This document shows, piece after piece, positions 1-5,183 of a stretch of DNA of 5,183 bases. How positions within the stretch are numbered: position 1 is the stretch's first letter; every line of letters begins with the position of its first letter. The notes below the pieces were generated by a model. The model was not told the DNA's origin. It saw only the letters and a list, made by a program, of their open reading frames with translations, and did no database searches. Origin of the DNA: Hyphomicrobiales bacterium (GTDB lineage: Bacteria; Pseudomonadota; Alphaproteobacteria; Rhizobiales; Xanthobacteraceae); assembly GCA_003164375.1 (NCBI GenBank), contig PLTE01000199.1, positions 1 through 5,183 of the forward strand, written 5' to 3'. The translations under genes were made by a program, and so were the position numbers.

Positions 1-1
1 C

Positions 2-1432
2 ATCGAATATCGGCTCAAGCGCGACACCACGATCGAGGGGCGCTTTTTCAACGAGGCCAAGCATTTTACCGAACTGTTCGAATCCGTCGACGGCGCCCCG
101 GCAATGAAGCAAGCGCTCGATCAAGCGGTTCAGACCTATCGCTCGACCTTCGCCCAGTTCGTCGCCTCGACCGAAAACATCGCGCCGCTCGTCTCGCTGA
201 TCGATCACGACAGCGAGAGCGTCTTGCCCGAAGCCGACAAGATCATCGCGGCGGCGCGCCGCGATTCCGGCGAAGCCGCAGCCGAGCTCGCGTCGGCGAG
301 GATGCGGACGCGGAGTTTTGTCGTCTCGCTCGGTTTGGCGGTAGTGCTGATCGGGCTCGGTTGTAGCTGGCGCATCGGCCGCTCGATCACCGGCCCGCTC
401 GAAGCCCTGGCTGCGGCGATGAAACGACTGGCCGACGGCGACACCTCGGCGCGGCTTCCCGCCGCACAGTCGGACGACGAGATCGGCGCGATGGCGCGCA
501 CGGTGGTGGTGTTTCGCGACAATATGATCGAGCGCGAGCGGCTGGCCACGGTGCAGGGCGAAAGCAACGCCGCGCGCGAGCAGCGCGGCGAAGCGGTGGC
601 GGCGATGATCAGGCAATTCCGCAGTTCGGTCGAAGGGGCGCTCGAGCGGCTGCGCGAGGCCGCTGGTCGGCTGGAAAACGCCTCGAGCGGACTCAACGAC
701 GCCGCCGACGCCGTATCGTCGGAAGCGCGCGCCGCCGAAAATTCGGTGGGCCGAGCCTCGGTCAACGTCACCACGGTTGCGAGTTCGATCGAGGAGCTAG
801 CGGTTTCGATCGGGGAAATCGCGTCGCAGGCGGCGAAATCGACCGGCGTCGCCCGCCGCGCCGTCGCCGAATCGCGGCGCACGGTCAACACCATGTCGGA
901 ACTCGGCAGCGCCGCCAACCGCATCGGCGAAGTCGTCGGTCTCATTCAGGCGATTGCCGGCCAGACTAATCTCTTGGCGCTCAACGCCACCATCGAAGCG
1001 GCGCGCGCCGGCGAAGCCGGCCGCGGCTTTGCCGTCGTCGCCGCCGAGGTGAAATCGCTCGCGGCACAGACCGCACGCGCCACCGAGGACATCGCCGCCC
1101 AGATCGGCTCGATCCAATCGGCGACCGCGGATGCGGCACAGGCGATCGAGCAGGTCTCCAGCATCATCGACGACATGTCGGAGATCGCCACCGCCGTTGC
1201 CGCCACCGTCGAACAACAAAACAATGCCGTGGCCTCGATCGCCGAGGGCGTCAACCTCGCCTCGGGCGAGGCGCGCTCAGGTTCCGAAGCGATGAGCCGC
1301 GTCGCCGGCGCCTCGACCGGCGCGCGCGCAACCGCAGCCGACGTCAAGGCGCTCGCCGACGCGCTCGCCATCGAAGCGGAGAACCTGCAGGGCGAAGTGC
1401 GGCGCTTCCTCGCCGACGTGCAGGCGGCGTAG
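2..1432 (+). CDS. Methyl-accepting chemotaxis protein, C-terminal part (5' end outside window)
   Basis: The frame is open from nt 2 with no stop, so the gene begins upstream; the ATG at 104 is an internal Met, not the start. At least 476 residues are visible. About 100 residues of helical, presumably periplasmic, sensor sequence come first, then one membrane helix (nt 314-367, SFVVSLGLAVVLIGLG). A HAMP linker follows (about nt 368-540), with the conserved Pro in SITGPLEAL and the DEIG motif. The rest is a long cytoplasmic coiled coil with the MCP hairpin tip at about nt 953-1060 (IAGQTNLLALNATIEAARAG, then GRGFAVVAAEVKSLA), the surface that binds CheA and CheW. Family knowledge: such receptors sit in the inner membrane and control CheA kinase in response to a ligand. 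The protein ends in RRFLADVQAA and has no NWETF-type CheR/CheB tether. The sensor fragment could be the end of a four-helix or HBM-type ligand domain, but I cannot assign it. The signal made through CheA is well supported; the ligand is unknown. Confidence 0.96.
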   Translation: MEYRLKRDTTIEGRFFNEAKHFTELFESVDGAPAMKQALDQAVQTYRSTFAQFVASTENIAPLVSLIDHDSESVLPEADKIIAAARRDSGEAAAELASARMRTRSFVVSLGLAVVLIGLGCSWRIGRSITGPLEALAAAMKRLADGDTSARLPAAQSDDEIGAMARTVVVFRDNMIERERLATVQGESNAAREQRGEAVAAMIRQFRSSVEGALERLREAAGRLENASSGLNDAADAVSSEARAAENSVGRASVNVTTVASSIEELAVSIGEIASQAAKSTGVARRAVAESRRTVNTMSELGSAANRIGEVVGLIQAIAGQTNLLALNATIEAARAGEAGRGFAVVAAEVKSLAAQTARATEDIAAQIGSIQSATADAAQAIEQVSSIIDDMSEIATAVAATVEQQNNAVASIAEGVNLASGEARSGSEAMSRVAGASTGARATAADVKALADALAIEAENLQGEVRRFLADVQAA

Positions 1433-1470
1433 TTTTTCTTTGTTCATGAATCCGTTGAACGGGCAAGGGG

Positions 1471-1503
1471 GCTCTCGCGGGGTCTAATTTCCGCGAGAGC
1501 TTT
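1471..1503 (+). terminator. Hairpin terminator at the convergent 3' ends of the MCP and PilZ genes
   Basis: GCTCTCGCGG (1471-1480) pairs perfectly with CCGCGAGAGC (1491-1500) across a 10-base loop, and TTT follows at 1501-1503. It lies 38 bases after the MCP stop. The 10-bp GC-rich stem fits an intrinsic terminator for the + strand, though the U-run is short. On the - strand the stem is followed by CCCC and not by T, so its role for the PilZ transcript is less clear. The loop carries the PilZ stop codon (1484-1486), and the right arm codes for the last residues of that protein. Confidence 0.65.
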
Positions 1504-2164
1504 CCATTCCTGCCTTCATCGCGCTCAGCACCGAGTCGAGACTTACCTTGTCCTCAAGGTGCGACAAACTTTGGCGCTCTTCGAATTGGACGGCAAAGCC
1601 GCCATGAAAGTGGCGTACGACACGGCCCACGATCGTCGCCAACGCCAGCGGGGAGCCGATTTTGGGAAGGGCCTGGGCTGAAATCGCAGCGCCGTTAGCG
1701 GACAGATCAAGAATAACGCATTTTTCCACTCGACCGTCGGCAAGCACAATGAGCGAATGTGGATTTGCCGGTACAAGGCGCTTATCGGCGCGCTTATCCG
1801 TAACGTCGAAATTTTTATGCTGCTCGACCCACTCGATAGTCGCAGCGAGTCTGTCGCGATCCTCTTCGCTGGCGTCAACGGTCACGACAAAGCCGCCCGT
1901 CAGCAGACGTATGACCGGGCCCTCGAACTTGCCGAGACGATCGATAACGGCAATGACGCGCTCGCCGATTCGCGCGCCTGCCGAACCGGCCAGCGCGATC
2001 GCATGCGACGAAATATTGACGGCGTGGCAGGGATGGCGCGGGGGGTCGCCAAGGCCATTGCGGCGATCCGCCAGCATGTAGTGACCCGGAATCCTGACGG
2101 CGACGCGCAAGTCTCGTCGGCGTTCGACGATCACGACATCGGGCTTCGCAGTTTTGAGCGACAT
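1484..2164 (-). CDS. Tandem PilZ-domain protein (predicted cyclic-di-GMP binding)
   Basis: The gene encodes 226 residues with two PilZ domains in a row and no membrane segment or output domain. PilZ domains bind cyclic-di-GMP through an RxxxR motif and a (D/N)xSxxG motif, and commonly control flagellar motility, exopolysaccharide or biofilm. In domain 2 both are intact: R125-ADK-R129 and D153-LSAN-G158, followed by the closing strand GRVVRHFHGGFAVQF (180-194). In domain 1 the arginines are present (R16-RDL-R20, also R20-VAV-R24), but the second motif reads N50-ISSH-A55, with Ala in place of Gly; its closing strand (GPVIRLLTGGFVVTV, 82-96) remains. I chose the ATG at 2164 because GGAGGG (2174-2179) sits 9 bases upstream; an in-frame TTG at 2191 would add nine residues. 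The gene converges on the chemoreceptor gene, and its stop lies in the loop of the shared hairpin. The target process is not shown by the sequence. Confidence 0.9.
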   Translation of the reverse strand: MSLKTAKPDVVIVERRRDLRVAVRIPGHYMLADRRNGLGDPPRHPCHAVNISSHAIALAGSAGARIGERVIAVIDRLGKFEGPVIRLLTGGFVVTVDASEEDRDRLAATIEWVEQHKNFDVTDKRADKRLVPANPHSLIVLADGRVEKCVILDLSANGAAISAQALPKIGSPLALATIVGRVVRHFHGGFAVQFEERQSLSHLEDKVSLDSVLSAMKAGMESSRGN

Positions 2165-2173
2165 GGCCGCGGT

Positions 2174-2179
2174 CCCTCC
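2174..2179 (-). promoter_or_regulatory. Ribosome binding site deciding the PilZ gene start
   Basis: On the - strand this reads GGAGGG and lies 9 bases before the ATG at 2164. It is a strong Shine-Dalgarno match and favours that ATG over the upstream TTG at 2191, for which the SD would fall inside the coding sequence. Confidence 0.75.
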
Positions 2180-2195
2180 GAAAGCAGCCAATTTT

Positions 2196-2218
2196 CGCTG
2201 TCACTCTAGGCGACAGCG
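2196..2218 (-). promoter_or_regulatory. Inverted repeat upstream of the PilZ gene (leader hairpin or operator)
   Basis: CGCTGTC (2196-2202) and GACAGCG (2212-2218) form a perfect 7-bp dyad around a 9-base loop, ending 32 bases before the PilZ ATG. On the - strand it is followed by AAAA and not a T-run, so it is unlikely to terminate the upstream MFS transcript. It could be a hairpin in the PilZ leader or a protein-binding dyad. The function is inferred from position only. Confidence 0.35.
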
Positions 2219-2222
2219 GTTG

Positions 2223-2239
2223 ATTATTTATTCAATAAA
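2223..2239 (-). promoter_or_regulatory. AT-rich patch with a dyad, possible PilZ promoter -10 region
   Basis: This is the most AT-rich stretch in the spacer, in a strongly GC-rich window. It holds TTTATT-C-AATAAA (2227-2239), a 6-bp dyad around one base. On the - strand it contains AATAAT (2228 to 2223), a 5/6 match to the -10 consensus. I found no convincing -35 at 15-18 bases. It is a plausible promoter position for the PilZ gene, but weakly supported. Confidence 0.25.
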
Positions 2240-2319
2240 GAGACAACACGGAGGGGTTGCACTTGACACCCCATTAACCATACCCGACTCGTTTGCCGTT
2301 GCTCGGGATAGCTGTGCAG

Positions 2320-3570
2320 CTAGGGCAGCGCGAACAGGCCGCCTGCGATCGCCAGCACGGCCAGCGCCGATAGAGCGAGCGACCAATGCACGCCGATCAC
2401 GCTGCCGAGGAGGCCGACCGAGACGCCGCTGAAGGCGCGCAAGCCGAGGCTCGACATGTTGAACAGGCCGATGACGCGGCCGCGCTTGTCGAGCGGGGCG
2501 TTGAGCTGCACCAGCGCCTGCGCCATGGCGTTGAATGATAGCTCGAAAAAGCCGGCGCTGAAGAGAAGCGCCAGCGCCAGCGGATAACTGGTCGCGAGCG
2601 AGAATCCCGCAAGCACCGCACACCACAGCATGGCGAGCACGATCGCGGTTCGCGCGTTGGGCGGCAATAGGCCCCTGCCCTCGAGCACCACGCCGGCGAG
2701 GAGCCCGCCGGCGGCGTCGGCCGCCAGCAGCATGCTGTAGGACAGGCCGGGGTCGCCATGACCGAGATCGTGGGCAAAGCCCGGCATTTGCGAGCTATAG
2801 GCATTACCGACCAGGAACGAAGCCCCGCCGGCGAGCAGCGTCATCGACACGATGACGGAATGCCCACGGATGTCACGCGCAGTCTGCACGATGTCGGCAA
2901 AGCCGCGCACCGCGCGGCGCGGCGGCGGCGCGGCGCCGCGGAATTTGGGTCCGTAGGGTGCGTTCACCAGCCACAGCACGAGCGGCAGATAGAACACCGT
3001 ATTGAGCAGAATGCCGTGCGCCGGCCCGAGCGCGAGCAAGATAACGCCGCCCACCGCCGGACCGACCAAGACCGCGAGATAGCGCGCGGTGGCATTGAGC
3101 CGCACCGCGCTCTCCAGATCCGCGGGACCGACGATGTCGTAGAGGAGCAATTGGTTTGGCGTTTGCCACAACACGCCGGCGCAGCCATGAATCACCAAAA
3201 TCACCATCGCCTGCCACATCTGCAGCGTGCCGGTGGCGAAGAAATAGCCCCAGGCAAGCGAAGCGGCGATGAACAAGCCCATGCCGCATTGGATGAGCCG
3301 GCGTGGATCGAAGCGATCGGCGAGCGCGCCGCTTGCGACCGAGAACATCAGGAACGGCAGCCAATGCGAGACGATGGCAAAGCCCGCCAAAGCCGGGGAA
3401 TGGAATTTCTGATACAGCACCCAGTAGCTGATGACGTGCTCGATATTGTCGGCCATCATCGCAACGACAAAGGTTGAGAACTGGGCACGGAAGCCCCGAT
3501 GGCGCATCGCCGCAAAGGATCGCTTCGCAGGCGCCGGCGGGGGCTCGGCGACTCTAGGGTTGATGTTCAA
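2320..3570 (-). CDS. MFS transporter, MFS_3/EntS-like exporter type
   Basis: From the TTG at 3570 this encodes 416 residues with about twelve hydrophobic segments in two sets of six, separated by a Pro/Arg-rich cytoplasmic loop (about residues 204-237). MFS motif A is clear between helices 2 and 3 (GALADRFDPRRL, residues 81-92). Family-typical stretches follow: NQLLLYDIVGPADLESAVRL with RYLAVLVGPAVGG in the first half, and DKRGRVIGLFNMSSLGLRAF in the second. It is predicted to be an inner-membrane, proton-driven transporter, probably an exporter; the substrate cannot be read from sequence. The start is uncertain. The segment FAAMRHRGFRAQF resembles the conserved cytoplasmic lead-in of this family, so the ATG at 3507 inside it (395 residues) looks too late. 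The TTG at 3570 lacks a good SD. The frame stays open to 3828, but that extension has no membrane or family character and runs into the SRPBCC gene. The preceding SRPBCC gene ends 176 bp upstream on the same strand. Confidence 0.88.
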   Translation of the reverse strand: MNINPRVAEPPPAPAKRSFAAMRHRGFRAQFSTFVVAMMADNIEHVISYWVLYQKFHSPALAGFAIVSHWLPFLMFSVASGALADRFDPRRLIQCGMGLFIAASLAWGYFFATGTLQMWQAMVILVIHGCAGVLWQTPNQLLLYDIVGPADLESAVRLNATARYLAVLVGPAVGGVILLALGPAHGILLNTVFYLPLVLWLVNAPYGPKFRGAAPPPRRAVRGFADIVQTARDIRGHSVIVSMTLLAGGASFLVGNAYSSQMPGFAHDLGHGDPGLSYSMLLAADAAGGLLAGVVLEGRGLLPPNARTAIVLAMLWCAVLAGFSLATSYPLALALLFSAGFFELSFNAMAQALVQLNAPLDKRGRVIGLFNMSSLGLRAFSGVSVGLLGSVIGVHWSLALSALAVLAIAGGLFALP

Positions 3571-3746
3571 GGGGCACTTTTTGATTGGGCTGACGCAGCC
3601 GTAGCCGCCGGGAGCCGATTGACGTTCGTGACGGCAGTTTCGCATCATTGGGGCGAGATCGCCAAGCGACGCAGGCGCGTAGCGTCCATGCAAGAATGCA
3701 GTCGTGGCAAATCGCCGTGCCCGGATTTGGCGGCGCTTAAACGCAG

Positions 3747-4193
3747 TTACACCATGTCCCGGCCGTCGAGATACTTGCGCAAGGACGCCAGCCAACGCGC
3801 GAAGGAGTCGCGAAAGAACGCCGTCCACTCGTCATGGCGCTCCGGCGGGCAATCGAAGGTCGCCCACCATTCGACAAAGCCACGGTTTCCGTCGACCACG
3901 GGAGTCACCCGCAAGGTCGCGCGATAATGCTGCACCGGCATCGGCGCGTCGTCGCAAAATGCGTAAGCCTGCGACCTGTCGGGATCGGAGAGCGCCAGCA
4001 GCCTTTGCCGTATGTGCCTGCCCTGATAGATGACATGGCGAACCGCTCCGACCGCATCGCCGGATTTGCCGGCTTCGATCGCGCTTTCGCCAGCGCCGTC
4101 GACCCAAACCGGGTAATTGTTGAAATCGCGGATGACGTTCCAGATGTCGTCAGCCGATTGCGCCAGTACCGTGCTGTAGTACGCTTTCGCCAC
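3747..4193 (-). CDS. SRPBCC family protein (polyketide cyclase/START-like fold)
   Basis: The gene encodes 148 residues, a normal length for a single-domain SRPBCC protein, with no signal peptide or membrane helix, so probably cytoplasmic. The pattern fits this superfamily throughout: SADDIWNVIRDFNNYPVWVD (13-32), the glycine and arginine of GDAVGAVRHV (45-54), RQRLLALSDPDRSQAYAF (62-79), PMPVQHYRATLRVTPV (84-99), FVEWWATFD (106-114), and a long C-terminal helix (DSFARWLASLRKYL). The fold makes a deep hydrophobic pocket for a lipid or other small ligand; no catalytic residues can be named and many relatives have no known function. I chose the GTG at 4193 because AGGAG (4199-4203) lies 5 bases upstream; a GTG at 4247 would add 18 residues rich in His and Arg without family character. 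It is divergent from the YihY gene across 101 bp and leads toward the MFS gene. Confidence 0.87.
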   Translation of the reverse strand: MAKAYYSTVLAQSADDIWNVIRDFNNYPVWVDGAGESAIEAGKSGDAVGAVRHVIYQGRHIRQRLLALSDPDRSQAYAFCDDAPMPVQHYRATLRVTPVVDGNRGFVEWWATFDCPPERHDEWTAFFRDSFARWLASLRKYLDGRDMV

Positions 4194-4198
4194 GTTCG

Positions 4199-4203
4199 CT
4201 CCT
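4199..4203 (-). promoter_or_regulatory. Ribosome binding site deciding the GTG start of the SRPBCC gene
   Basis: The - strand reads AGGAG, five bases before the GTG at 4193. The match and spacing favour this start over the upstream in-frame GTG at 4247. Confidence 0.75.
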
Positions 4204-4236
4204 GTGCGTGTCCGCCGGATATGACGATGCCAATGG

Positions 4237-4264
4237 TTCGAAACCACCCGTTTCCTGCTATGAG
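4237..4264 (+). promoter_or_regulatory. Candidate promoter for the YihY gene (extended -10)
   Basis: TATGAG (4259-4264) is preceded by TGC (4256-4258), which gives an extended -10 of the TGnTATAAT type. A weak -35, TTCGAA (4237-4242, three of six matches), lies 16 bases upstream. Transcription would start near 4271 and leave a leader of about 24 bases that still contains the GGAGG at 4280-4284. No promoter of similar quality was found for the divergent SRPBCC gene. Confidence 0.35.
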
Positions 4265-4279
4265 TAGGCGCTCGCCCGC

Positions 4280-4284
4280 GGAGG
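4280..4284 (+). promoter_or_regulatory. Ribosome binding site for the TTG start of the YihY gene
   Basis: GGAGG lies 10 bases before the TTG at 4295, a slightly long but workable spacing. No comparable site precedes the ATG at 4328, where only AT-neutral coding sequence is found, so the TTG is preferred. Confidence 0.55.
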
Positions 4285-4294
4285 CCGTCTGCCG

Positions 4295-5164
4295 TTGAAA
4301 ACGATTCGTCTGTGCTTCCGCATCGCCATGGAGTCGTTTTACCGTTTCAACGCCGACGACGGCTGGGCAATCGCGAGCCACATCGCGCTGTCGACCCTAA
4401 TGTCGATGTTCCCGTTTTTGATCCTGGTGACGGCAATCGCCGGCTTCGTCGGCTCCAAGGATCTCGCCGACGAGGTGGCGCGGCTGATCATCGCCGCTTG
4501 GCCGCAGGAGGTTTCCGGCGGCATCGCCGAGCAGATGCATGACGTCCTGACGACCGCGCGCGGCGACATTCTGACCGTGGGCGCGGTTTTCGCGCTGTAT
4601 TTCTCATCGAGCGGCATCGAGAGCCTGCGCATCGGGCTCAACCGCGCCTATGGCCTGAACGATGCGCGGCCGTGGTGGCTGTTGCGCCTGGAATCGATCG
4701 GCTATGTGCTGGTCGGTGCGCTGGGTTTACTGTCGCTGGCGTTTCTCATCGTGCTCGGCCCGCTCTTGTTCCGCGCCGCTTTGTCCTACGCGCAGTGGCT
4801 GGCGCCGCTGAAGAGCCATTACGATGTCGGCCGCTTCGCGGTGGCGACCTTCGTCCTCACGGTTGCGCTCTTGATCCTGCATATGTGGTTGCCGGCTGGC
4901 CGGCGGCCGATCGAGGATGTCTGGCCCGGGATCGTCGCGACCCTCGCGCTGTGGCTTGCCTGCGGCTTCATATTCGGCCGCTATCTGTCTGACTTTTCCT
5001 ACACTTACGTGAACTATTATGCCGGCCTCGCCTCGGCTATGACGGCGCTAGTGTTTTTGTACTTCACCGCCTGGATCTTTATCTATGGCGGCGAACTCAA
5101 CGCTGCGATCGCGCGCCAGCGGGACGTCATCGCCAGGACTCCGAATCGCGTGGCGAAACGCTAG
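4295..5164 (+). CDS. YihY/virulence factor BrkB family inner-membrane protein
   Basis: The gene encodes 289 residues, the usual length for the family. An amphipathic N-terminal helix (FRIAMESFYRF) leads to DDGWAIASHIALSTLMSMFP (21-40), the first membrane helix with its conserved Ser/Pro. GAVFALYFSSSGIESLRIGL then LNRAYG (96-120) is the family core. Further membrane segments lie near 135-160, 181-200 and 211-230, and the end carries YTYVNYYAGLASAMTALVFL (237-256) and YGGELNAAI (264-272), the hallmark Gly-Glu-Leu-Asn. About six helices are expected. The biochemical role of the family is unsettled: it was once called ribonuclease BN, but that activity belongs to a different protein (ElaC/RNase Z type), and BrkB was named for serum resistance in Bordetella. 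The start is TTG at 4295, backed by GGAGG upstream; the ATG at 4328 would remove 11 residues of the N-terminal helix. Confidence 0.92.
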   Translation: MKTIRLCFRIAMESFYRFNADDGWAIASHIALSTLMSMFPFLILVTAIAGFVGSKDLADEVARLIIAAWPQEVSGGIAEQMHDVLTTARGDILTVGAVFALYFSSSGIESLRIGLNRAYGLNDARPWWLLRLESIGYVLVGALGLLSLAFLIVLGPLLFRAALSYAQWLAPLKSHYDVGRFAVATFVLTVALLILHMWLPAGRRPIEDVWPGIVATLALWLACGFIFGRYLSDFSYTYVNYYAGLASAMTALVFLYFTAWIFIYGGELNAAIARQRDVIARTPNRVAKR

Positions 5165-5183
5165 AGTGTGATTCTTTGGGATT

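Noticed and set aside
205..945. A - strand open frame of 246 codons opposite the MCP gene
   Set aside because: The product is a Ser/Ala/Arg-rich low-complexity string, and the + strand here clearly encodes the HAMP and start of the signalling domain.
1757..2209. A + strand open frame of 150 codons opposite the PilZ gene
   Set aside because: No recognisable motif and no SD; the - strand frame has full PilZ motifs and a strong SD.
2263..2268. A perfect TTGACA on the + strand
   Set aside because: No -10 match at 15-19 bases, and there is no + strand gene downstream; only the tail of the MFS gene on the other strand.
2918..2943. GC-only repetitive stretch resembling a REP-type palindrome
   Set aside because: It is explained by the Ala/Pro/Arg-rich cytoplasmic loop codons of the MFS gene and has no second copy in the window.
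2758..3477. A long + strand open frame of 239 codons
   Set aside because: It lies wholly opposite the MFS gene; its product is rich in Arg, His, Glu and Gln with no family character, as expected for the antisense of a GC-rich membrane protein gene.
3709..3728. AAATC/GATTT short inverted repeat after the SRPBCC stop, considered as a terminator
   Set aside because: The stem is five base pairs with only a bulged extension, and no T-run follows on the - strand.
3571..3828. N-terminal extension of the MFS frame as a real domain
   Set aside because: It is basic and low in hydrophobic content, contains no family motif, and its first part overlaps the end of the SRPBCC coding sequence.
1..5183. Search for tRNA, rRNA, CRISPR repeats, insertion sequences or attachment sites
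   Set aside because: No cloverleaf with a conserved T-arm, no regularly spaced repeats, no transposase or integrase motif, and no terminal inverted or direct repeats were seen by eye.

Overview
The window is about 5.2 kb of high-GC DNA with tightly packed genes. Five protein-coding genes are supported, and one of them enters from beyond the left edge. The gene types and their wording point to an alphaproteobacterium of the order Hyphomicrobiales, most likely near Bradyrhizobium or Rhodopseudomonas. This rests on the HAMP-MCP ending in FLADVQAA, a tandem PilZ protein with ERRRDLRVAVRIPG and RADKRLVPANP, an MFS_3-type transporter, and a YihY protein with DDGWAIASHIAL. The family and genus call is recognition from memory, not a database result.

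Layout: (1) nt 2-1432, + strand, the C-terminal part of a methyl-accepting chemotaxis protein. (2) nt 1484-2164, - strand, a small protein made of two PilZ (cyclic-di-GMP receptor type) domains. It converges on the chemoreceptor gene, and a perfect 10-bp hairpin lies between and over the two 3' ends. (3) nt 2165-2319, a 155-bp spacer with several short dyads and an AT-rich patch that probably holds the PilZ promoter. (4) nt 2320-3570, - strand, a 12-helix MFS transporter with an uncertain start. (5) nt 3747-4193, - strand, a 148-residue SRPBCC (START/polyketide-cyclase-like) protein. (6) nt 4194-4294, a divergent 101-bp control region. (7) nt 4295-5164, + strand, a YihY/BrkB inner-membrane protein. 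The last 19 bases hold nothing I can identify.

The chemoreceptor and the PilZ protein are both signalling proteins that could act on motility, but they are convergent and not in one operon. The SRPBCC, MFS and PilZ genes all point the same way, with gaps of 176 and 155 bp, so they may be separate units. Nothing in the sequence ties them into one pathway. I see no RNA gene, mobile element, CRISPR array, phage gene or biosynthetic cluster. This looks like ordinary chromosomal backbone. The observations worth a second look are small-scale: the stop codon inside the terminator loop, the degenerate first PilZ domain, the dyad-rich spacer, and the non-ATG starts.
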